Source: Conus ventricosus (lineage: Eukaryota > Mollusca > Gastropoda > Neogastropoda > Conidae). Taken from it: a DNA stretch of 64,000 nt. Numbering within the stretch: position 1 is the first letter of the stretch; the number at the start of each line of letters is the position of its first letter. Location of the stretch: positions 62,124,787-62,188,786 of the forward strand of contig CM031604.1 of the NCBI GenBank assembly GCA_018398815.1. The letters run 5' to 3'. A program made the translations under genes and the position numbers. A model generated the notes under the pieces. The model made no database searches. It worked only from the letters and a program-made list of their open reading frames with translations, and was not told the DNA's origin. Shown in pieces: positions 13,106 through 24,161 of this stretch.

Positions 13106-14350
13106 GACGGCATACTACAGAGTGAATGCCACTGTGGCTCCTGGGTGGTCTTTCCTTGCTTTTGGTTAGTTTTACACGTTTAATCCTCGTGTAGGTGCAA
13201 CTAGGTTCCCCGCCTGTTTCATGGTTGTTTAACAAAGTACTCCGCTCTAGGTGAGTGCCACTAGCTAGTGGGTTGTACCCCTGCTTTACGTGGGGGGGGC
13301 ACGTGACCTCATGGCAAGTGGCCTTGGTTCATGGGTTGTCCCCCCTGCTTTACGGTTAATTTCACGTGGCACGTGACTCTTGGTACGTGTTCACTAGCTC
13401 ATGGGTTTGTTCTCCCTTGCTTTACGGTATTTCACGTGGTAGTGACTCATGGAGTTGTCACTTGTTCATGGGTTTTTCCCGGCCTTTACGGTTACTTTCA
13501 CGGGGCACGTGACTCATCGCAAATGTCACCTTGCTCTTCAGTGGTTCCCCTGCTGTAGGGTTAATTTCACGTTGGTACGTGACTCGTGGGTGTCACAATT
13601 GGTTCAGAAGAGGTTACCTGCTGTAGGGTTAATTACACGAGGTACGTGACTCGTGGTGTCACTTGGCTTCATGATGGTTCCCTGCTGTAGCGGTTAATTT
13701 CACGTGGTTACGTGACTCATGGTAAGTGTTACCGCTTCATAGGGTTGTTCCTCTGCTTTACTGTTAATTTTTACATGGTACGTGACTCTCGGTAAATGTC
13801 ACATGCTCTGCGGTGATTTCCTCGCTTTCACGGTGGATTTTCCGTGGTACGTGGACTCATGGTAAGTGTTTAATTGGTTCATGGTGGTTCCCCGCTTTAG
13901 GGTTTATTTCATGCGGGGTACGTGACTCATGGTAAGTGTCACTTTGCTCCTGGTGGTTGCCCGTGCTTTATGGTTAATTTCGCGGGGATACGTGATCACG
14001 GTACGTTCGCTAGCTCTGTGCTGCCCTTGCTCTCCTCCCCCCCCCCCCCCCGCCTCCCCTCCCCCGCTTTATTTGGTAAATTCCACGTGCGTACGTAACT
14101 CGTGCTAAAGGTAACTTGCCCATGTGGTTCCCCCTCATTAGGGTTTATTTCACGGGGATACGTGACTCAAAATGGCGTTTGAGTCGCTTTGTAGTTGTTC
14201 ACTCTGCTTTTGGTTTATTTCACGTGTACGTGACTCACCCCCCCCCCCCTGGCAAGTGCTACTTGCTCTGCGGTGGTTTCCACTGCTTTAAGATTAAGGT
14301 CACAGGTTTCGTGACGCCCAGAAACGTTCCCTAGCTCTGTGATGCCCCCC

Positions 14351-14387
<37 letters not shown>

Positions 14388-14460
14388 TTATGGATAATTT
14401 CAGAGTCCATGGTTAATTCTATTTGTTCAGTGGTGAGTGCCACTGGTTTCATGGCGAGTC
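13106..14460 (+). repeat. Minisatellite, unit about 68 bp, containing CACGTG and TGACTCA motifs
   Basis: A unit built from GCTTTACGGTTAATTTCACG, then GTACGTGACTCATGG, then GTGTCACTTGCTCATGG recurs from about 13.1 to 14.46 kb with many small indels. Clear anchor phrases (ACGTGACTC) are near 13370, 13505, 13577, 13644, 13710, 13780, 13922, 14160 and 14227. C runs interrupt it near 14038 and 14350. Many copies contain E-box-like CACGTG and AP-1-like TGACTCA in fixed register. Confidence 0.85.
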
Positions 14461-14490
14461 CCACCAGCCTTTTTGTTCCATCTGCCAGGG

Positions 14491-14493
<3 letters not shown>

Positions 14494-14550
<57 letters not shown>

Positions 14551-14565
14551 GAGGAGAGAGAACCA
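14494..14565. repeat. (GA)n microsatellite
   Basis: GAGA repeats with a few interruptions, immediately after the minisatellite. Confidence 0.95.
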
Positions 14566-14783
14566 AGTGTAGTTCCTGTGGAATCTGCAGTATGGTTATA
14601 GGGTAGACTGTTTGTTCTTTTAGAGTTTCTCGTTGTCACTCTACATGAAGGTGCCCATTCATGTAATGCATACAGTAAAGAAAAAAAACAATATAAAATG
14701 ACCACCTGGACACAAGTGCGGACAGCTTTTATTACGGTCTAGAGAGAGGCCGTCTAGGCTCCTCATAAATGCAACTTTTATGG

Positions 14784-15240
14784 TCATGCTACGAGAAAAT
14801 GGGAACACGATTGAGGATGGAATGGATGGGAGGGGTGGGGGGTGGGGGGGTGGTGGAGGGGGAGGTCATGTTACGAGAAAATGGGGAAAAACGAATTGAG
14901 GAATGGAAGGGGGAGGGGGGGGGGGGGGCGGGGGGTCGGGAAGGTCATGCTACGAGAAAATGGGAACCACGAATTTGAGGAATGGAAGGGGGGGTTGGGG
15001 AGTGGGGGCGGGAGAGGTCATGCTTACGAGGAAAATGGGAACACGAATTGAGGAAATGGAAGGGGGGGGGGGGGAGGTGGGGGGGGGGGCGGGGGGCGGA
15101 AGGTCATGCTTACGAGAAAATGGGAACAGAAATTGAGGAATGGCAGGGGGGGGGGGTGGTGGGGGAGGGGGCGTGGGGCTGGAGGTCATGGCTTACGAGA
15201 AAATGGCGAACACGAATTGAGGAATGGAGGTCGTGGGGGG
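14784..15240 (+). repeat. Six-copy minisatellite, unit about 80 bp, with G-run spacers
   Basis: Six copies begin near 14784, 14864, 14942, 15015, 15101 and 15184. Each has GGTCATGCTTACGAGAAAAT, then GGGAACACGAATTGAGG, then a G-rich variable spacer. The core is well conserved while the G spacer varies in length. G-rich DNA continues to about 15420. Confidence 0.9.
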
Positions 15241-15424
15241 GGGGGGGGGGGGTATGGCAGAGGGGAGGGGGAAGGGGAGGTCAGGGATACAGTGCCGATT
15301 ACCAGGGAGGGAGAAGGAGCGAGGGGAGTAGGAAAAGGGGGAGGGGGAGGAGGAGGGGAAAGGTGGGGGCGAGCGAGGGGGGGTGGGGGGGACGGGGGGA
15401 GGGGGAGGGGGGGGGGAGAAGCGG

Positions 15425-16920
15425 GATGGGCTAGGTCCCACTTGCAGGGTAGTAGCTTCAAAACATATTCTGACAAGACGTAGGTCTGCAGTTGTCGTGG
15501 AGCTGCTACTCGCCGTCAGACGAGAAATTATCAGTTGTTTGACGAAGGCCCTCTACCCGAAATAACCAAGCCTCGTGCTCATGAAACCGATGAGGGGAAT
15601 TTGGAGGGGGGGTGGGGGGGGGGGTGGGCGGGGGGGGGCAGGGGGTGGAGGGTTTAGAGAGTGGAGGGGTTTGCAGCCGTGCGTTCGTGAACCGTCTGTG
15701 GCGCGCGAAGGGGTAGGGAGTCAGGCCAGGCTGACGGACGAGGAAAACGGGATGTGGCCACCACGCACAGTTAGGATTTTTCGCTAGATGGACGATTTAA
15801 ATCAGGTAACGTTTTGACGCCAGCGCAAAAGAGCCACAAATTGTATGAAACTGATAAGAGATCAAAAGAACCACACACTCTACTTCATTCATTCACAGTT
15901 TGAACGGGATTTAACGATGAAAAAAATCATTTCACTATTTTAGGAAATACATGAGCTAACCTTACCTGACATTACAATTTCATCCCTTCACACTCACACC
16001 GTGACCTAGTTTTTGCGCCCTGTGTTCCCCCAACCCCACCCCACCCCCCAAATAGTTCATACCCTTCATTTTGACTGTCTGTTTGGAACACCTGGTACAC
16101 TTGATGAGCATATAAAAGAGAAGAAGGTAAATTAACTTTCAGATACAAAAGAACATTCTCAAAAAAAACCAGTTGTAAACGTGCCTACCTATAAAACTAC
16201 TCCGACTCCTTTAGCAGGTTTTGGCCGCATTGATTGTTGCTGTGTGCAGCCTCTGGTGATGTGGCTAACGGTTTGCATGTCTGTAGCAAACGAGAAGCCA
16301 ACAAAATGCGTTTGCCGTTCGAGAATCTACCGAGCGATCCTCACGGCTGAGGTCCGTCATTTTCGTTTCTATCCGGCAACGAATTCCTTTCGATCAAACC
16401 GGCTGATTCTTCAGGTACAGCTCGGGGAGTGTCGTTTTGGGTTGCAAGTTCGATTGAACTTTTTTGAATAAATCTGTATTGATTTCGTGCTGTTTTGTCG
16501 CGTTTACGTCGAATTTTGGTATAGTAAAAGGACTTGTTAAATCAGATTTTATCAATTCGAAACGGATTTGACGTTAAGATTGTTAGAAGATGAATGTCTT
16601 TTTTTTCATTTAGTGACGGGATGCCTTGTTTGCGGACACCACAGACGGACACGATCTGTGGGTCCTGCCCCACTAAAGTGTCTACGAGACTTAGCCTGTC
16701 TACCAGCTTCAAACACGTAGAATAACTACCCAATCTTCAGTTGTAACACCAACCACCTACCGCCCCAACCCCGAGTATTGTTGTAAACCCCCCCCCCCCC
16801 TCCCTTATCTCACACCTCCTTCCCACCTAGCCTCAGAGAAGAGCTCGTGCAAAATTTATTGACTTATTGATTCGAAGAAAAAAAAAAGTATGCTATCGAT
16901 GTTTATTTTCCTTCCAAAAA
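15425..16920. other. Intergenic with short G and C runs, no gene recognised
   Basis: G-rich patch at about 15605-15655, C-rich patch at about 16028-16048 and a C run near 16790-16800. A 96-codon plus-strand open frame at 16181-16471 has mixed composition but I do not recognise it, and it is within chance length. Confidence 0.45.
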
Positions 16921-16929
16921 TAAATTTGT

Positions 16930-17080
16930 TGGGGGGGGGGGGGGGGTGGGGGGGGGGGGAAGGTGGAGGGGTGTGTGTGGATAAAATACCGATTTGCTTT
17001 ACTTTGAAATGGTGATGAAATGGTAAACACATTCGGAGATCAAATGTAATAGCTTTGGGGGGGGGGGGGGGGGGGGGGGA
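16930..17080. repeat. Two G runs
   Basis: G-rich at about 16931-16972 and a pure G run at about 17057-17079, separated by ordinary sequence. Confidence 0.9.
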
Positions 17081-18310
17081 GACAAACAAAAAAAAGGAAG
17101 CAAAACGGAAAATAGAATGAAGACGAAACCGGGGGAGGTGTCAGCTTATCTTTTGCACACAACTCTTGACCGTTACCTGCAAGCCCTGTCCTTGAGACAG
17201 ATTGAAAAAAAAAAGAAAAAAGAAGAAAACGTGTTTGTGATTGAAAGGGGATGGAGACCTGACTTGCCGACAGCATGTTTGGGCTCTTGATCTGAAGCGA
17301 CTGTAAGGGACGCGGTATCATTTCAGTTTGAGGTTTTCGCTGCAAAGAAAAAATCAAGAGAACTGGGAAGTGCTTTTGGTATTAATGTAACGGGTAAAAA
17401 AGAGTTAATATTTATTTGTAAAGTTAAATTTTTTTTTATGCATTTATTCATTCATCATTTATTGAGTAATTAATTTTTATTCATTCCTTAACAAAGATTA
17501 TTTATCTAATTTATTCATTCATATTCGGATGTTATCGGTGTGGTTTCAACCGTCTGTCACTTGCTAGTGGAAAAAATAAGTGATTGCAATGCTGTCAACA
17601 TGATGATGATAATGATCTGATTATGTGGTGGTGACGAGGTGGATATGAAAGTAAGACACAAAAAGTTACAGCACTGATTGGTTCTGTTAAAATATTTTTT
17701 TATTCACGTTTCTTTTCGTTCGCTTAATTTGACGCTGAGAAGTGAAAATGGATGAAGCGCCAGTAGTTTGGCATTGCGATTTAGCTTTATCAAAAATAAA
17801 AAAAAAAGCCCTTGCTTCAAGCTTGGGTCGGACAAAGGGGGGGGGGGGGGGGGGGGGGGAGTTGGTCATTGACTACGTATGCCACACATCACGCCAGTTT
17901 GAATGAAACAAAATGCATGCACTCATTCCTGTATTTTTGCAGTCCGTCAATTGCAAGCTGATGTCCTCTTTTATTTTGCGCTGATTTTTATTTTCTTTTC
18001 AGTTTATTTCTTTTGTGTGTGTTGTTGTTGTGCTGTGAATTCTCTGGAACGCTACCCCGTTTCCCACCTTTTTTTTTTCCAATACCGTTAATGAACATTT
18101 CTTGAAACTTCATTTGCCAGTACTAATCTGGTATTTTGACGATGTGAATAAATAAAAAATACTGGAATCTTAGAGTCCGCCTGGGTTGTTTTTTGTTTTG
18201 TTTTGTATTTTTTCAACTTCCATTACACTTTCTCTTGGTCCCCACTTTCGTCGTCATTTCCTTCCTTTTTGTTGGTGTTCACGAAGCTGGAATGACTATT
18301 TTGCACCACA
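17081..18310. other. Intergenic, no gene recognised
   Basis: AT-rich with ATTCATT-like phrases near 17440-17520, a G run at about 17837-17859 and T runs near 18070 and 18190. No coding motif. Confidence 0.5.
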
Positions 18311-18316
18311 TTGACA

Positions 18317-18452
18317 CACACACACACACACACAACAACACACACCACAACACACACACACACATACACAAACACACCACACACACACACACACAACTCA
18401 CACACACACAAACAACACTCACACACACACACACACAATACACACACGTGCG
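18317..18452. repeat. (AC)n block
   Basis: AC units with AACA interruptions, ending in a short CGCGCG patch. Confidence 0.95.
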
Positions 18453-18889
18453 CGCGCCCCATCTTCGACGTGCTCCGCTAGTTTTTAATCAGAGAAGGGT
18501 TCTTACGTGAAGAAGAAGTTAGTCTCTGAGAAAAGATGCGTCTCAGTGGAGATAAGTAGATATTGTTGAAGAGGTGAGAGAGGAATGTACAGGCAGTGTA
18601 TTTGTAAGTGTATTTGACTACTCGATGAATAGCGACTATTTTAGTACCGTTGGATTTAGCACACCGTGGAGAACTTTAATTCTCGGCGCAAAAATTGCTT
18701 GGTCATAGTCGGTCAGTCGTTGTCATTGTGAATAGTACAGCGAGAACTACTAAACATGTAGTTTCTCCTGTAGTTATTGTACAATGACGTCATTAATATA
18801 AATAACAACGATATACACTAGGAAGAAGATAATCGTTTTTAAATAGATGATTAAATGAGGCTTGGTCTATTTTGGTACAGAGTATGCTC

Positions 18890-19740
18890 GGATAATGGAC
18901 ACCGATTATCAGGTTTTCCCATGAGCACTTTGAAGCCATGTTTGACAGTCAGCTTAGACTCGAAAGATGCTGGAATATTTTAGAAATAGGCTGTTTGAAA
19001 GACGTTTGGTTATTTCTGGACTAAAGTGTGTTTTGAACAACGCTTTGTTTGTTGTAGTAATTCTAGATAAAGGGTTTTTAGAGGACACTTGATTACTATG
19101 GAACTGAAGTTCGTATTTGAATAATGGTCGATTGTTATTAATGTTCAATATCACTACTGCATACTTGAACAACGCTTCATTATATATATTTGAATGACGC
19201 TTGATTATTATTAGTAATGAATTACATATTTGGACGTCGTTCATTGATTTCAGCTTTAAATGTTGTACTTGTGTGACGCTCAGCAGTGCTCAGCTATGTA
19301 GTCGGTACTCAGTCGTATCTTGAATGACCGTGGTTATCTTAGATCTCATTGTTATATTTGAATGGTGCTCATTTATTTCAACTCTAAATCATTCATCTGT
19401 AAGACTAAGCTATTGCTTGATTATTAACTATAAACATACTGACGTTTGATGTTCTAGTACTTGCAATATATTGATTACTCTTATTTCAGACCTATACATA
19501 TCGATGCTTATTTACGATTGAAACTTGATTATTTTAGCATTTTAGATATTTACACATTTGACGTCTGATTAGTTAGGTACTCAGCTGTTGAATGACGCTT
19601 AGTAATGTCGTTGTCTTTACAACTTAAAAATTTTGAGCGACGTAACGCCCCCCAGCTGTATTTGTGAATGGTGCTGAAGTATTTTCATATTCGTGTGCCG
19701 ATGACGCCAGTCATTTGTTTTAGTGCTCAGTTTAGGGGCC
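18890..19740 (+). repeat. Decayed tandem repeat, unit about 40-50 bp
   Basis: The phrase TTTGAATGACGCTTGATTAT and relatives (AACAACGCTT, GTGACGCTCAG, GGTGCTCATTTATTTCA) recur roughly every 40-50 nt, for example near 19030, 19120, 19165, 19190, 19275, 19320, 19360 and 19590. Divergence is high, so unit length and boundaries are approximate. Confidence 0.6.
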
Positions 19741-20460
19741 CCTACTCAGTCTGTGGAGAATGACCGGTTCAGTCACGATCGGAGAGGTTTTCCCCATGAT
19801 CCCCGAAGTGCTGTCTGCTGTCTGGTGCCTCGTCATCTCGCTTTATGGAGCTTTCACCCAAGGTCGTGAGTTCCATCCCCAGGTACCCGTAATCTTAAAA
19901 AAAGATTTTTTTTTTAGAAAAAAAGGAAAAAAAAAAAAAAAGAAAAGAAAAGAAAAACGTTTTTCTGACCTACCGTAACGTGTCGTCTTTCAAGTGGGGT
20001 TGGTGTTGTGTTCAGTTAGGTTTTTCCCCCATCTGCAACCCTAACTCCCCCCCCCCCCCCCCCCGTCTCTCCTCACTCTTCTGGCATGCTCATAATTGTA
20101 CAAGTTATACACGTTAGTTGAGAAAGACGTTGCCTTCAACTACTTGTAGGTAGGTGACTGACAGAAAAAAAGATTCACCCGAAGGAGCGGTGCAGGTGGG
20201 ACTCTCTCTGTCTTGTCTCTCTCTCTCTCTCTCTCTGTCTCTCTTAGAGAGTTACTGTCCTCAACTGCGAAGTAACCAGCACCACTCTTGGAGAACCTGA
20301 CTTAATAACAAAAACTATTTTTTTTGCTTTTGTGGTCAGCTGGGGATGAAGGAATTTGAATGAACAAAAAAAATTAAAAAAAGAAAAATAAAGCAGTTTG
20401 GCAAGGGAAGAAATGGCACCTGTGAAGGGGAGGTGAAGAGGGAAGGGTAGGGAAGGGAAA
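19741..20460. other. Intergenic with an A-rich stretch, no gene recognised
   Basis: An A-rich stretch at about 19895-19960 follows a sequence with a loose RNA polymerase III B-box resemblance near 19868-19880, but no A box or flanking duplication was found. C run at about 20048-20064 and (TC)n at about 20215-20245. Confidence 0.4.
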
Positions 20461-20640
20461 GGGGTGGGGGGTTAACTCGTCGGGGGTGGGGGGGGTGGTG
20501 GAGTGGAGGGTTGGAGGGATGGGGTGGAGGGCGAGGTGTACACCGGCTCCAGGAGAAAGAAGTGAGGGGCAGGGGTTGGTGGTGGTAGTGGGGGGGGGGG
20601 GGGCTAAGGGGGGGGGGGTGGGGGGGGGGGGGGTTTTTTT
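20460..20640. repeat. G-rich low-complexity stretch
   Basis: Repeated G runs with GGT and GGA, densest at about 20590-20632. Confidence 0.9.
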
Positions 20641-20835
20641 AAAACGCTGGGGCCCGCACGGGGGCCGCCTGCCAAGGGTGAGAAGCTGGCACAGGAAGCG
20701 CCGGGAGATAAGGACTGGAACCCAAAACCCCGGCAGCAGCAGGGGCCGCGGCGATAAGGGCGGCAGCACCCCAGCCAGCCTGGCCCCGGGGCCAGGGGTC
20801 ACCCCGCTGCCATCTCTGCTGAGTCAGTATTAAGG
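20641..20835. other. GC-rich island of non-repetitive sequence
   Basis: About 190 nt of high-GC, non-tandem sequence sharply bounded by a G-rich tract and a purine tract. It ends with TGCTGAGTCAGTA at 20817-20829, one mismatch from the palindromic Maf recognition element. No open frame is recognisable. It may be a regulatory or exon fragment, or chance. Confidence 0.25.
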
Positions 20836-20883
20836 GACTTTATCGCCCCCGGCGGTGGGAGGTGGGGCGGTGGGCTGGGAGGG

Positions 20884-21180
20884 AAGAAGAAGAAGAAGAA
20901 GCAGCGCAGCAGCAGCAGCAGCAGCAGGAGGAGGAGGAGAAGGAGGAGGAGGAGGTGGAGGAGGAGGAGGAGGAGAAGAAGTAGAAGAAGAAAAAGGAAG
21001 AAGAAGAAGAGAGGGGGTGGTGGTGGTGGAGGAGGAGATAGGGAGGAGAAAGAGAGAGAGGGGTGGGAAAGAGAGAGAGAGAGAGAGAGGGGGGGAGGGA
21101 GGAGGGGGGAGAAAGAGAGAAAGAGGGAGAGATGGGGGGGGGGGGGGGGGGGGGGAGGAGAGGGAGGAGAAGGAGGGGGC
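20884..21180. repeat. 300-nt polypurine tract
   Basis: The plus strand is almost all A and G: (GAA)n/(GCA)n near 20885-20930, (GGA)n at about 20930-20980, (GAA)n, then (GA)n and G runs to 21180. It is capable of triplex formation. Open frames here are repeat translations. Confidence 0.93.
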
Positions 21181-21816
21181 GTGAGGGTTGAAGTCTTGTG
21201 CTGCCGTTGGCTGGTTTGAAGATGAGTTTCTGGTTGATGTAATCACTCATTTACGGCAGTTGGGGTCAGGTTAGGTCGTGACGTTAAAATGATGGCGATT
21301 TTGGTGTTGCGAAGATGTTGATACGTTTTTGTGGGGTTTCGGGCATGGAATGGGTGGGTTTCGTGAATTAATTAATACCTTGGCGTCTTTCGGTCTCTTA
21401 GATGAAGTGATGGAGAATCGGTACCCTTTTATGAACGAACGCCCCCCCCCCCCCCCCAGCTTTTAGGTCAGGTCTTGGTTTAGAATGATGGCGAACTAGG
21501 GGTATTCAATGTTGGTGCTTTTCTTTGGATGCTGAGAGCTTCAGAGAGGAAAGTTTTGAGGGTATAGAGGAGTGAGTTCACATATCACAAACCATCCAGC
21601 AGCACTTTGGACCTGACCAAGATCAGCCAAAGAGTTGTTATTGTCACGCCAGCATCAGTGGCCTCGCCAAAAACAGTCCTTCAGGAAGTTGTTTGTTGAC
21701 GGAGGGGAGAAGGATGGAGAGGCGGGGGAAAAAATAACATACTACAGGCCTACCGACAACCATCGCAGAATGGACAGGAAGAGATATTGGCAGAGACCTT
21801 AGCATTTGGAAAAAAA
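21181..21816. other. Intergenic, no gene recognised
   Basis: Ordinary-complexity sequence with a C run near 21443-21457. It ends at the assembly gap with a short A run. Confidence 0.5.
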
Positions 21817-21916
21817 NNNNNNNNNNNNNNNNNNNNNNNNNNNNNNNNNNNNNNNNNNNNNNNNNNNNNNNNNNNNNNNNNNNNNNNNNNNNNNNNNNNN
21901 NNNNNNNNNNNNNNNN
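21817..21916. other. Assembly gap (100 N)
   Basis: Exactly 100 unspecified bases between an A run and a T run. The round number implies a scaffold join of unknown true size, so linkage of the left 21.8 kb to the rest rests on scaffolding. Confidence 0.99.
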
Positions 21917-22684
21917 TTTTTTGTTTTTGGAGGTAGAAAGGTGGTCACCCACCCTTCCCAATGCTATGTGGAGGTATTGGCTTTGTGGGGGTGGGGTGGG
22001 TGGGAATGGGGCTTGCACTGAGATTCCCTTGAACTCAAGTACTTGGACACGTTGTTCAGGAAAGGAGGCATAGAAAAGAAACTAAAGTGTTTTCCCTACA
22101 CTTTGGAGAAGTTCGTTTACTTGCACATTCACACACACGTGCACTCTACTATACGGGTCAGTCCAGACACTGGCTTGGGGGTGTCGTCAGGATTATTTCC
22201 CCAAGCCTTCAATGGCACCAACTACTACCAGTTCGAGTCCGTCACTGTCTTTCTGTCAGTGTCGGTCTCCAGGCCTAGCAATGGTACAGATGCAACTGTG
22301 AAAGCCGTCCTTGCCGTCGTAACCGTCTACGGCTGTTCTGTCACAGTGCTAGAGAGCAGAACTGTTCCTATAAAACTGTAGGCTGTAGCACTGGTCTGTC
22401 ACAAGCGTCAATGTCAGCACGATGTGGCTTCTTCGACTAACTATTACGCAAGCTGGTCCGCCCTCGTCGAGCCAATGTGTCGCACTGCCGGAGTTCGTCT
22501 GCTTGTTTCGGCTGACAGTCAGTGAACGCTTCTCACGCCAGGCGCACTTTCGCTGAGCTCGCCTATTGTGCACAGAAACGTGCGTCACTAAACATCGAAG
22601 GGGCTTACCTGAAGTGGGCAACTGACGCTTGTTCTGTCCCCAAAGAGAGGCCCGTTCAAGTGCCCAGACAGAAGACAACGGAAG
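21917..22684. other. Intergenic, no gene recognised
   Basis: Mixed-complexity DNA. Open frames of 112-133 codons on both strands overlap each other and resemble no known family. Confidence 0.45.
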
Positions 22685-22790
22685 AGTTAACTGAGGCATG
22701 AGGTCAACTGAGGCTCGAAGCAAACAGAGGCTCGAAGCAAACAGAGGCATGGAGTAAGCTGAGGCACGGAGTTAAACTGAGGCACATACA
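22685..22790 (+). repeat. Short tandem repeat, unit about 20 bp
   Basis: A unit close to AACTGAGGCTCGAAGCAAAC recurs about five or six times, with GAGGCATGGAGT and GAGGCACGGAGTT variants. Confidence 0.75.
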
Positions 22791-22971
22791 CTGACGGCGG
22801 GCACAAAGGGAAAGGCCAAACGCGGTTCAACTTCAAGGCTCTCACCTCGATGTCACGATATCTGCTCACCCAGTTTACTCCTAGGCGCCTTCCCTCTCTC
22901 TTCTGACACGAGTTTCACGTTGCTGCGCCCTTCTGCCTCTGTCTGCGTCTCTCTCCTTTCCTACCAACTTT

Positions 22972-23037
22972 CTGCTGGTGCACCTCTCTCTCTCTCTCTC
23001 TCTGCTGGTGCACCTCTCTCTCTCTCTCTGCTGGTGC

Positions 23038-23070
<33 letters not shown>
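22972..23070 (+). repeat. TC / TGCTGGTGCACC minisatellite, left outlying block
   Basis: Three copies of TGCTGGTGCACC are separated by (TC)n runs, ending in 30 nt of pure TC. It is the same repeat as the 28.6-31.5 kb array and lies directly upstream of the first LINE copy, supporting insertion of that LINE inside a once-continuous array. Confidence 0.93.
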
Positions 23071-23072
<2 letters not shown>

Positions 23073-23334
23073 GGTGTGTTTCTCAAGAGACGGTCGACAA
23101 GTCACGTTTTACGCGCTCTGCACAATTATACAGTTTTACTCTGATTCTGTGCAGAGCACAGTGTTGGTCATTGACTGGTGACTTCGTGACGGACTATGCC
23201 ATCCGTTCCGCTGACTTTTAGACCAGTGTGTGGTCAGTTTGCACCGGTGTTTGCAGCATTTATGCAAAACGTTCAAGATTTCTTGCCTCAATGCGAGTAG
23301 CCATTTTGAAGCCCAGATCCCGTACGACGGTGTC

Positions 23335-24161
23335 ATGGTAGGAGTGCTCCTCTTCTACTCTACTTCGGGAATTTAATTCACCAGTGTGGGGACGTGGAGT
23401 CAACCCTGGACCTGGCCCGAAGACCACTGACAGCAAGCGACAGACCCGCCTGGACAGCTCAGGGACTGGTGCGGCGCGCAGGGACAGTGTGGACAGGACA
23501 GGATCAACGTATGCGCGGCATCTACCCATACCAAGGATCCGACCCTGAAGGATTGATGGCAATGATGAGCGATGTGAAATGTAAGGTGTGAGAGATGAGT
23601 GAAGATATGAAAGAGGTGAAGGAGTGTGTGGCAGCATTCAAGAAGAAATCATGTCTCTCAAAACTGAAATTTCTGATTTAAGACAGGAAAACGAACATTT
23701 AAAATGTGGAAAACAATAGACTGAATCAGAAAGTTGAAGCTCTGGACAAAAGGTGGATGATCTGGAGGGTCGTTCCAAACGAAATAATATTATTGTACAT
23801 GGCATTCCACGCAGAAAACAAGAGACCTGGCAGGACTGTGAAGCTCTTGTACATGACATGGTCACAGACAAGTTAGAAATTGTCAATAGACATTGAATTT
23901 GATCGTTGTACATCGCTTGAAACTCTAGGTCAGACTCCCCCATCATTTGCGCGATGTACCTTTTATAAAGATAAAGAGATGATCTTGAGAGCAAAAAAGA
24001 AGTTAAAGGATACACAGATTTTTGTTGGTGAAGACTTTTCTTTCAGAGTGAGGGAGATTAGAAGAAAGCTATCACCACACCTGAAGTTAGCCAGAAGCCA
24101 AAATAAAAAGGCGTTCATGATCTATGACCATCTTATATTGAAGGAACTAAGTATGGTCTAG
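23335..24161 (+). pseudogene. LINE copy 1 ORF1 remnant (RNA-binding protein with damaged 2A motif)
   Basis: From ATG at 23335 a short hydrophobic stretch leads to CGDVES, encoded up to 23402. The following bases resemble the rest of a 2A motif but are out of phase by one base. A Lys/Glu/Leu-rich coiled-coil-like region follows at about 23600-23790. The last piece is in one frame at 23880-24161 and includes FYKDKE and an Arg/Lys-rich segment like the C-terminal part of L1-type ORF1 proteins. That family binds the element's RNA and acts as a chaperone. At least three frame changes make it non-functional as read. The 2A position matches the intact motif in LINE copy 2. Confidence 0.7.

Noticed and set aside
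19741..19960. tRNA-derived SINE
   Set aside because: There is a loose B-box-like string and an A-rich end, but no A box, no tRNA-like body and no target duplication.
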